Assembly (NCBI RefSeq): GCF_963678635.1
Contig: NC_087069.1
Span: 2,928,166 to 2,992,165, forward strand
DNA length: 64,000 nucleotides
From: Symsagittifera roscoffensis
Taxonomy: Eukaryota > Xenacoelomorpha > Acoela > Convolutidae
Direction: 5' to 3'
Made by a program: the position numbers and the translations under genes. The notes beneath the pieces are model-generated. The model was not told the DNA's origin. It made no database searches and saw nothing but the letters and a program-made list of their open reading frames with translations. Below are positions 51,850 to 61,333 of the stretch, in pieces (positions within the stretch are counted from its first letter, which is position 1; every line of letters starts with the position of its first letter).

Positions 51850-54400
51850 AAAAACTAAATACTACAGCAGAGAATTTACAGTTCACCGTTTTTCTTGAAA
51901 TTTAAATTTATATTAGCTATCAATGACAAACCTTTCCCTCTTCTCTCGCTCGACATACATTTGTGGCGGTCCATATCTGTTGACAATTTTGTTTCTCTAC
52001 ATTCGGTTTTATTGGCTTTATAAACCCTTGGGGTTTTTGTTTGCCCTTCGTGCATCTTTTTGTTGTATCGGAGTGCCCCATCTGTGGAACAAAAGGTTTC
52101 AGATATGTATCATTTTAGTGTATTTGGGCTTTAATGGCTTTTCCAACTTAGCTCTCGTTTCCTTACCAATTTTTTCCCACCTTTTCTTGTCAGCCAATGG
52201 ACCTCTTTCTAATCTACTATCGCCTCTCTTGGTAGTTTCTAACAATAGAGTAACATCCTCATTTTTCTTACTTTTTGTGTTGGCTGTGGCTCTAACTGTT
52301 CGAGCCACCCGAGCATGAATATTTTGGTGGGTCTGTTATCCGCAGGACGTGTCCTATCCTTTATAGTTTTCTTTTTCCAATTTCCCATCTTATCGACTTC
52401 GCAACCAATTCGTTTCATACGTCATACATGTTTCTTGTGCATTTCGATTAAAGGGGACTCCTTTTTGCTGCTCCGGATGTGTTGATAACTAAGATCAATC
52501 TAAGATTGAATGCTTTTCATTTTCCATCATACCACATGCGAGCAGTCGCGTTAAAAATTAAACCGCTTTCTAAATGCTTAGATTCCTTGACGTGTTCTGG
52601 TTGTTTTTTGGTTAATCGGGTTCCTTTGAGTCGTCGGCTTTCTAACTTTTGCCGATGAGCACCGGCACGTTTTTGGCAATTTTGTATGTCAGCCTTAGGG
52701 CCAATCCAGCTGCCAAGAAACCTTTTTTCCCGCAGATTTTTTCCAAATAAAACTTTCCTATTTGTCCTCGTTGTTTTGCTCCCCGAAATTCCTCAGTAAT
52801 TCGTTCATGGCTTCAGCTCCCTGAAATTTTATTGATGACTTCCTAAAGTGAGTGTATTATCTGCAAAAAATGCGTGAAACGGTTTCTGTAACGGTTCACT
52901 GTTGTGTATTTCTCGAGTTTCTTTATGACTCTCAGTTTGATCCTTGGTACCCATTTCCCTTTACATGCTGACATTTTGTTCCTTCCGGATGTTTCTACCC
53001 GGTACTTTTCTGCTAGCCGCCTTACGATTTAATGGAAAATTTTAAAGAGACAGGGCGAGGTAGAGCTACTTTCACGTGAACCTCTTTCTGGCTGCCTTTC
53101 GTTGCTATCTCCGTCTTTTGATTTGTCTTTTGGTGTGTTGCTTGATTGATATTTCATAAGACACTTCCTTCCATGCCGTAGCGGCGTTTTTTCCCACAGT
53201 GCCGGTTAGTTTATTTACTGGTTCCACCAGTTTATTCGTGTTTCTTCTCTTCGTTAAACAACTGTGTCCTCTTGAATCCGTATTATGATCTGTTCACGAC
53301 TGCGATGGAACCGTTTGATCTGACCTCATTTTGAATTTCGACCAAAGCCAATTATCGGTCTGTAAGGAATGCATTCCTGTAGTTACATCCAAATACATCC
53401 AAAAACGGTTCTTGTTCAGTTTTTGTTATGCGTTGCCATTTTCTGCCCTCTGGTTAAACATATATTCGACAAGACGTATAACTCTGTTTTTTTTTTACCG
53501 TAGGAAGCTTTTCAATGAAGCTTAATCGTACACAGGCGCGGACTATTTTACAGTCTCTATGCATCCATTAATCTGATGTGTGGATAATGGTGTTTTTTAT
53601 TTGCGGTTTTCTGACCTTGCGGCACTGCCACGGCTGACATAAGAGCAGCGGGATTTACTTCAAATTGGCCTTTACCTCAAGCCATCGCTTTGTCCTTGGT
53701 CAACCTGATCATCTTATAACAAGGGGCTTGATTATTTTTTAACTATACCTGAGAAAAAAAATGAAATCAGTCTATTACTCGCTCTGCTTAATCAATACTG
53801 AAGTCACCGCAAGCGAGAAACACGTAGATACTGAATCTCGAATGAAATTTCCCAAATTTAAATAAAATTCACGCATTCCAATAATTAATTCACCTCGACC
53901 TTTTCAATATATCTCGAACTGTTAGCAGGTTGAGCAAACCGATTTCGAGTTGAATAGCATCGATTGAAAACTTTTTAAATATTCAGTTGGAACGGATTGA
54001 ACAGCAACTAGCTGCAACAACGGCTTTATAACGCCGCAAGCCAATAACACTTGCTAGGGTAGCCATATATGACTCAAATTAACTGATTTTTTAAAAAAAT
54101 TTAGATAAAAAATTTTACGATGAGCAAAGACTAGTTTGAGATCAAAATCCTCGAGCAGTACAACCCCTGAATGCTTTTTTTGAAACCTAGAAAACTAGTT
54201 TCACTAGTCAGACCAAGTTTAGACCGCATTTCCAGTTTTTTTTACAATTGCGCAGCGATTGTATTAGTACGAACCTTCGTTTTTTCAAACCGATCGCAAA
54301 TATTGCTGCGGCATTTTTATGCTGCGCTACTCCAATAATGGTGGGGCACCGTTACAGCTTTTTGATAGCATGTGCTTTGACATTCGAATAGTATGCAAAG
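51850..54400 (-). other. AT-rich region with a doubtful LINE RT relic
   Basis: On the minus strand near 52,865 FFADNTLTL looks like a degenerate (Y/F)ADD motif. Downstream, near 52,540, a SGLIFNATA-type stretch and near 52,200 a Lys/Arg-rich frame (KKRWEKIGKETRAKLEK) may belong to the same relic. Everything is broken and no second strong motif supports it. The rest shows nothing. Confidence 0.3.
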
Positions 54401-54464
54401 AAGTAAATGACTGTTATTTACGTATTATACATCAGGTAAGAGGTTACATAATTTCAAATAGTTT

Positions 54465-54815
54465 TCAAGTTATTGAGTCACAGTTTTTAACAAGGAGGTG
54501 CAGTTTATATGTTGTTTCTTCGCTCGAATTCAGCCATGAGTCGTACAAAATAATTGCGATCAATTTGCATTTGAGATTCGTAGGTGGAGTAAATATATCG
54601 TATAGAGACGTGATACCGAGATCGTTCAAGTATGTCGCTGTTTTAGGACAATTACCCAGAAGGTGTTTAATGTTTTCGAATGAATATGTACATGAAAAGC
54701 AGAGAGGGTTCGGCTTCAGACCACGGTTCCACATAACATCTTTGTCTGGGAAAGCTGTTAACTTCTGCTGTTTTGATACCCAAATTGGAGTTCTGTTGAA
54801 CTGTTCTTCGCTCAA
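54465..54815 (-). pseudogene. LINE ORF2 C-terminal Cys/His domain
   Basis: 116 codons with CFSCTYSFENIKHLLGNC, a CxxC...HxxxxC knuckle typical of the C-terminus of L1/Tx1-type ORF2, preceded by the usual NRGLKPNPLC context. Part of the element at 54,400-58,270. Confidence 0.7.
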
Positions 54816-55068
54816 GTTGATTTTGTGACAATTATTTCGGATTCTATTACTCCAGTCTTCAGGCTTAGTAATAGTTTGAAATAAGAACTGATACAGAGAG
54901 TTTAATAAGGGATGTTTTTGTTTTAATGGCGTTTTCTTTTTTTGGTAAGCACATCATTTGAACGCATTGCATCTCTGATGTCAACCAGTTTTGCAGCTAA
55001 TACGTGACATCTTAAGTTGGCCCAATCTATTCGCCCGTTAAATCGTTCTCGTTGTAGATGTTGCAACG

Positions 55069-56222
55069 CTACTTCGCTTCTTTTGCGGTTGCCCTTTTCA
55101 AAAGCACAAAACTTAGGCTGAGCTTTTGAAAGTCTTGTTCTAAGTTCCTTCCAAACGGGGAGTGTCTTGCAAAGTGAAGAAACTTGGGCAAGAAGAAAGT
55201 TTTTATGATTTGAGCTTTAGCGAAGACACTCATCGACTTATTGAAATACTTTGGCATGTTATCCATTGTCTTCTGCTTACTCTCGCGATTGAGCTTGACA
55301 GCTTTATTACTACCTTGATAGACCCCGAGCACTTTAATTTTGTCAGTGTACCGATCGTTATTGGCCTCTCTACGTTTCAGAATGCGACATTTTCCTCTGT
55401 TTACCTTGAGTTGGGTTCCTTTACAAAACGTATCTAATTCCTGGAACATTGAGGCCAGGTCTTCCTTATGTACATAGACATTGACGTCATCGGCGTAAGC
55501 AATTACTCGTCGTTCTGGAGCATATTGATACCATGGATGACGCCTTAGAATCTCTAGCAGCGGCTCCAGGGCTATTATGAAATGTAAGGCAGAAAGGGGA
55601 CAACCCTGTCGAATTCCTCTTTCCAATTTAACTTCTCGGCTGAGATATCCATATACATTTATTGAAGCAGTCGTTTTGTTGTAAAGATTTTCCAATGCAT
55701 CGACCAGATATGGTGGTAGATTCATTTTCCGCAGCAGTTGAAACAGGTACTTTCTATCAACTCTATCGAAAGCTTTTGAGAAGTCGAGACTGGCAATGCA
55801 CATATCTAGGTCATCATCTGCAAGTCGGAGCTGTGTGTCGTTAATGGCAACATGCATGCTTAGATGACCAAGGTAAGCATATTGGTCTGTGAGAACTACT
55901 TGCTTTATGGCATCTTTAAACCGAGATGCCATCAAATGGGAGAAAATTTTTTGGTCGGTGTTGATCAATGATAATGGTCTGAAATCAGAAGCTGTCTTAA
56001 CTCCCTTCTCTTTGGGTCACAGTTTCAGTATGGCGCAGTGAAAAGAGGACGGCAGAGACTTTTCTTCAGCGTTCGTTGAAATATTGGACAAAGCAGATTG
56101 GCAAAAAGATGCTTATGCTGCCTATACAGTTCAGATGTTAGCCCGTCAGGACCGGGACTGGTAGACAAATTCAGTTTATCAATGGCATTTTCAATTTCAG
56201 TTACTGAAAATGGAAGAGACAA
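55069..56222 (-). pseudogene. LINE reverse transcriptase domain, broken
   Basis: 55,069-55,968 is open for 299 codons: INTDQKIFSHLMASR, LDFSKAFDRVDRKYL (motif A), RGIRQGCPLS (motif B), AYADDVNVY (catalytic motif, plus-strand 55,482-55,499) and LGVYQG. 56,025-56,222 adds the upstream RT start (LNLSTSPGPDGL) in another frame. A stop or frame change lies near 55,970-56,025. Confidence 0.85.
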
Positions 56223-56728
56223 TTTGTCTTTCTCATCATCTGTGATAGCTTTGAGAAAAACCTCAGGACATGAAATCTATCTAGTGGTTCCACTTCGTCA
56301 TTCTGGTAGAGGTCTTCGTAATACTGTTATGTCATCAAGTATACGGCCTGAGCTCGTGGACATTTCCCCATTGCTACACTTAAGTTCATTGATTAATGTT
56401 CGCGGCTGAAAATCTCCCACCCATCGCTTGACCGATTTTGGATTTCCCTCGAATACTTCTTTTGGTTTTTCGTTTTAGAAAGCAACTCCTTGCATTCTTT
56501 TATTTCGATACCACGCAACACTTTGGATTAAAAACCATAGTTTGGGTCAGCTGGGTCACAATTGGAGAGAAATTCAATTACTTTTTGTTTTCGTTGATTT
56601 TCTAATGATTTTTACTTCAAGCATAGGCCTCTCAGGTAGTCTCGCAGCTTCTGTTTTTCCATATCGTAGTTTTTTCGGTTATCATCGCTCATACCAAGAA
56701 AATTTCGTATTAGTTTGTAGTTGGGTAT

Positions 56729-57273
56729 TCAAACATTGTTGTTGAGACGCCAGCTTCCAGGACCAATTTCAATCTCGGTTCCAGTAACAAGTTTCAATTT
56801 TACCCAATGATGGTCGCTCAGGTTATTTTCCGATGTTTCAATTTTCTCTACATTGCTGAAATCATTCAGAAAGAAGTAGTCAATTCTTGTTCTTGTTCCG
56901 GTTCGTTTGCATTCATGTGTCACTGTGTCGCAATCTAAGGTAAGAGCTACATCATCGAGTTGAAAGTCATCAAATATAAATTTCAGTATTCTGAATATGC
57001 ATAAGTGTAAATCTTTCTTCACAGTGCCTCCTTTTTTCTGACCAACTCGTTCCTTTTTTGCATTCTGATATGCATTTAGGTCACAAGTAAAACAGTTTGA
57101 TGATCAGGAAGTAATTTCAGGCACTGCATGGCATTGCCCAATTGTTGGCAGTAGATGGGATAGTGAGCTGCTTTTATGTATGTGTTAACTGTAGTTATGG
57201 AGAAGTCAGTAAAGTGAGTAACAAGGCAAGCGTCGTGTAAAGTTTCTGTACTTTTGCGTCCAAGTTCCAGCAA
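56729..57273 (-). pseudogene. LINE apurinic endonuclease domain, remnants
   Basis: The piece 56,729-57,022 has TRIDYFFL and NNLSDHHWV, the C-terminal SRIDYF...SDH motifs of APE-type endonucleases. 57,076-57,273 (KLLPDHQTVLL) fits the preceding part with its catalytic residues lost. Confidence 0.65.
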
Positions 57274-57617
57274 GTCAGAAGACCTCCGCTCCTACCAATG
57301 CTTGGGTGGTATAGGTAGCTAAGATTGTAATATTCGAGGATAAGTAATGTCTGAGTCAAGTTCTACTAGTTTTACTTCATGAAAGCAAAAAATGTTAGTC
57401 GTTTGTCAAAGTCTGTGGATAATTTTTTTGAAGGAAACTGTTAAGCTTTATCCCTTTGTCAAGTCCGCAGCAGTTTCATCTTTTAATGTTAATCTTCATT
57501 TGTATCGGCGTCCTCCTTTTTTATCGGAGTTTTGATCCGTTTTCGCTTTCCTGTGTTGTTGTCGATTCCTTAGAACACGTCCCAGTGATACTAAATTGGA
57601 GTTTTCGCTTCCTTTAT

Positions 57618-58269
57618 TCATTTTCTCTGTATTCGCGATCCATTAGTTGTTTCCAAGTCGTTCTGCATATCTTGTACTGGTTGGTTCATTTGCTTGGTTT
57701 CAATGTTTTGGGGTTTCAGGGATTTATGATACTTTTCCTTTTTCCCATCTTCATTTCTTTTTTCCGGGAGCGGGGTTGGCGAGTTTTCGGCATCTTCGTG
57801 TTGCTGCTGAGCTGCTATCTTCAATTCCCAGCAATACTTCGCATGATGGCCGTTGAAACGTTTACCTGTCGTTTTGCAATGTTGCAATGTTCGCATTCGA
57901 GTATCGATGGAATATTCGCGTAGAATTCCATTTCATCAATGGCAAATGTTTCCGTAGATTTCTCATTTGCCCATGTTTTAAACTGCTCGAGCTCCATGTC
58001 ATTCTCTACCATGAGTTTTGTGTAGGCCCAACCAGTAAAGACCGCCCACCATCTTCGGTTGGCAATCTTTGCTTCACAATTGGGTTGAAGTTTTCCGTGC
58101 TAGGCAGTTGAATAGCATCCAGGACCATTTCATCCGGAATGAAATGCGGCAGGTTCCTAAATTGAAGAGATACTTCTCGCGAAAACCCGTTTGGGTTCCG
58201 TTCCCTAGGGCACCAGGCATTCAAATGCTTATTTCTTACGTTAATGCCAGTCATTTTGAGCTTCAGCAT
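57618..58269 (-). pseudogene. LINE ORF1 remnants
   Basis: Three overlapping broken pieces: LRNLPHFIPDE-type start (58,269), a middle part with ILECEHCN, and CKTTGKRFNGHHAKYC, which resembles a zinc knuckle. Order and strand fit ORF1 of the LINE downstream. Confidence 0.5.
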
Positions 58270-58944
58270 ATTCTGTTCATTTCGATTGGTCCTAGAATAC
58301 GAATGGCATGAAGTTTCTTACCGTCTGTCTTGTTTACGGACGTTTTAAGAATTGTGATATTATCTCTATGTCTTGCAGGAAGTCCCTTACGAATACTGGT
58401 AACCATTTCATTGAATAATTTATCCTGCTCTTCTCGGTTTTGGAAAATTTATCTGGTAAATGGCAGAACAAATTCAATTTTAGAATACTTCTTTTCGTTT
58501 TGCGTCACTGATTGAGCCGTTTTTTGCGCAAATGAAAGGGTCGTAACATTCGAAGGGTCAATTATTCCTTGGATATTAACATTTCTGATGTCGATTCGTT
58601 AGCTTCGTTGCCCGTTTCCATCGTTTTTTCTTTGAGTTTTCTACGGTAACATCCAAGAAATAACCGTAATTTTTTTTTTCGGTGTTAAATTATTTCTGAG
58701 TGCCGCTGAACTAATGTTACTGGTTTTGCTCCAACTGCGTGCGAAATTGCAGAAATCTAGTTCAATTTGCAGGTAATTTATGCAGGATTAAAGGATGACT
58801 CAATCCGTAATACGCTCAGCAAATAAAATAAGAATTAGCTAAGTTTGTTTAAATAGAGAGAGCAAAATAAAGAGAACCGATTTCCATTAGTAAATGGCGA
58901 AAGTTTGTCTCGATTTGCGAAGAGACAAGTAATAGTAATAACGA

Positions 58945-59156
58945 ATAGTAATAACTTAACACAGTTGAAGCATTTTTAATTCAGAAAATTTCTGAAATCG
59001 AGTTTTCATTATTGTTATGATGACTGAAGCAAATCACTTTTTCGGTTCCTTTGATGAATTTAAAATGCATGAACTCTGTTAAGTTATTACTATTCGAATG
59101 TGAAAATTGATTTTTTTCAAACAACTTAACAATAATGAAAACTCGATTTCAGAAAT
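58945..59156. repeat. Imperfect palindrome, two inverted pairs (MITE-like)
   Basis: AATAGTAATAACTTAACA (58,945-58,966) pairs with 59,072-59,094. A block of about 30 bp at 58,988-59,017 (GAAATCGAGTTTTCATTATTG) pairs with 59,127-59,156. The pairs alternate and do not nest, so this looks like an inverted duplication of a unit of about 75-85 bp. Confidence 0.65.
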
Positions 59157-59363
59157 TTTTTGATATGCATAATTTATACATAATGTGGCTTTATGCTATG
59201 CGATTTGTTACATGCAACGTAAGTGTGGATGCCTTCATTTTTTTTTTGAATTCCAAATAATTAATTGCAAAATCGAGTCTATTTGTAATTGGTGCCACTC
59301 TTGCTGGGCATTGGCAAGTTATTAGCATATGTAGCTGCTTTATTCTTGACTAGTGTTTCTTGA

Positions 59364-59530
59364 CTACTGTTTGTTGGTTGTTAAGCTTGCGTGGCTGATT
59401 GGATAGTGCGTGAGACTCTTGATCTCTTGATTGCAGTATGTCGCAGATTCGAATCCTACACGTAGCCAAGTTTTCGCTAATTCGAGGCTTATTTCTACTT
59501 TTCTTTACTTGAAAGAGCTGCTTTGTGATC
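59364..59530 (+). repeat. tRNA-derived SINE, copy 1
   Basis: tRNA-like head with an A box (GTGGCTGATTGG near 59,391) and a B box (GCAGATTCGAATCC, 59,443-59,456). It is followed by a body (GAGGCTTATTTCTACTTTTC, AGAGCTGCT) also found after the second copy at 61,172-61,333. Confidence 0.6.
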
Positions 59531-59729
59531 CTGTTCTCGCAAGTGTTTTTAAAGCGCTGCTTCGCCTATGTGTAGTTTGTAGACCAGGAATTAAGAGTAG
59601 AATTGAGATCAAGATTAGTATAGATGAAAAAATTGCACGGTCCTCTTTGGTCGAAAATAGATAATGTTACAAACAAATGGTAAGCTGAATCTAATCCATC
59701 TCCATGATAAAAGATCCATCCGATCTCAG

Positions 59730-60654
59730 TTGCTGGAACAAAATTAATACAGGAAGAACCGAAAGAAATACCAGAGAAGATACAGCTTGGACATCGACAA
59801 AAACAAGCAAGAAAACCAAATCCAGAACGGCAAGAGGTTCAGTTATTAACACGCTTAGAAAAGAAATTACGTAAAAAGCAGCAAAAATTATCAGAACAAG
59901 AAGCAGTGCAGATACAACTACATCAGGAAACGGAGCAAAGGGTGAGAGAGCAACAGTTAGAGGAACAGCGAAATTTGGCAGAAAAACAATGTTTGGGAAA
60001 ACGGCAAAAGTTACGAAAAAAGCAGAAAATAAAACAACGGCGAAAGTTGGAAGAAAAGCAGTTAAAAGAACAAAAAAAGTTGCTCAAATTGCAAAAAGTG
60101 CAAGAGCGTCAAAAATTGCAGGAACAAAAAAGTTTACAAAAACATGAAATGTTCAAGGGTAGACAAAATATGAAAGGTATGTTAAATTTGAAACCACAGC
60201 TGATGTTTCCTGATCATTTGGGAGCTGAGCGAAAGTTGGGGGGAACTAGTAAAATAGAAGACCATCAGAAGCTGCGAAAAAATCGAAGTATGCTAGAACA
60301 GCAGAGTTGCGAACACGTACAGCAGACGGAGGTAGAAGAGTGGGCGATTTCAAGTCCCAGAAAAGAAGGAAAAATGGGTAAGCAAGACACGGAAGTAGAC
60401 CGAGAAGAAGAGGAGGAGACGGAGTGTGAGGAGTTAGAGGATGAAGACGAGGATTCAGTGGCCAAAGGGGTTGAGTTGCGGGCGATGATGCTGAGGTACA
60501 GGGATCAGCTGAAACGGGAGCAGGGCAAGGAAGCTCTGCGCAGGATGAAGGTGGAGGTCGTCATTCTCTCCAGTGACAGCGAGGAGGGAGAAAGAGAGCA
60601 AGAGAGAGATAGCGAAATCAGCGCAACATGGCAACCGACGCCAGGTAATATTTG
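59730..60654 (+). CDS. Candidate host gene, last coding exon
   Basis: It is open after an AG at 59,728-59,729. About 308 codons, the first 140 extremely rich in Lys/Gln/Glu/Leu (KKLRKKQQKLSEQEA, KLEEKQLKEQKKLL), forming a long predicted single helix or coiled coil. Then comes an acidic run of about 20 residues (EEEEETECEELEDEDEDS), a second basic helix and VEVVILSSDSEEGE, a pattern like a SUMO-interacting motif (hydrophobic core followed by acidic/Ser residues). The stop is at 60,652-60,654. Its composition matches the exon at 51,062. Nuclear location is an inference from the basic and acidic tracts. Confidence 0.6.
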
Positions 60655-61171
60655 AGTGTAATCTCGTTTTATTTTTTATCAGTTTAACGAAATATTCGGC
60701 GAACTCTCTTCGCTCGCAGTTTTTCAATATCTGGGTAACTTCACTATTTGTTCACTTTTTTGCTGAGTAACTTTCAATAAAATCTCATTTTTAAAGAAAA
60801 CTTCCCTCACATTTCAAATTTTCCGTTTTAATAGGTGTGTTATAACGGCTAAATGCCTGGTTTCACGATGAGAAGTATGAGGATCAAATCTGTTCAAAAT
60901 TGTTGGTTTTTTTTGCCAGTGCAAAGTTTCATTGCATTATGACAATGTTGAAATAGTTTTTAAAACTTGAAATTCAAATGTGGGGAAGGGGAGTGGAAAA
61001 AACCGCGATTGATAATTACACTTGAGAGCTAGTGAGCGTAGTGTATTTGTATGACTACTTTTTTTCCAGCCTAACTCGAGAATGAAATTGCTAATTTGGT
61101 GGCACTATCGCTATAATGACGGTCTGTAGCAGTGAAAGTTTCACAGTATCTGTGCTCTGCTTTATTTGAAG
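60655..61171 (+). terminator. 3' UTR with poly(A) signal, then spacer
   Basis: CAATAAAATC at about 60,775-60,784, 120 bp after the stop codon, is a canonical AATAAA signal followed by T-rich sequence. The rest to 61,171 shows no gene. Confidence 0.55.
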
Positions 61172-61333
61172 CTAGTGTTTGCCGATTGTTAATCGTCCTT
61201 GGCTGATAGGTTAGGACGTGAGATTCGTAATCGCTGGTCGCAGGTTCAAATCCGTCGCGAGGCAGAACTTTTTTCTAATTTTAGGCTTAATTCTACTTTT
61301 TTAAATTTCACTTTATAAGCTGCTGCTCTTTTG
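61172..61333 (+). repeat. tRNA-derived SINE, copy 2
   Basis: GGCTGATAGGTTAGGA (A box, 61,201) and CAGGTTCAAATCC (B box, 61,241-61,253) with an anticodon-like TTCGTAA loop. The body TAGGCTTAATTCTACTTTT and AAGCTGCTGC is shared with copy 1. The stems are imperfect, so it is not a functional tRNA gene. Confidence 0.65.

Larger units (their letters stand above)
54400..58270 (-). mobile_element. Degenerate L1/Tx1-like LINE
   Basis: Minus strand, about 3.9 kb, 5' end near 58,270. Order: ORF1 remnants (57,618-58,269), endonuclease remnants (56,729-57,273), RT (55,069-56,222), C-terminal Cys/His domain (54,465-54,815). This order and the RT style (LDFSKAFDRVD, RQGCPLSALHF, AYADDVNVY) are those of L1/Tx1-type elements. 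It lies in an inferred intron of the host gene, in the opposite direction. Frame breaks between all parts show it is dead. Confidence 0.8.

Noticed and set aside
57456-57923. 155-codon plus-strand frame rich in Phe/Leu
   Set aside because: It is opposite ORF1 remnants of the minus-strand LINE and has the composition expected from AT-rich antisense DNA.
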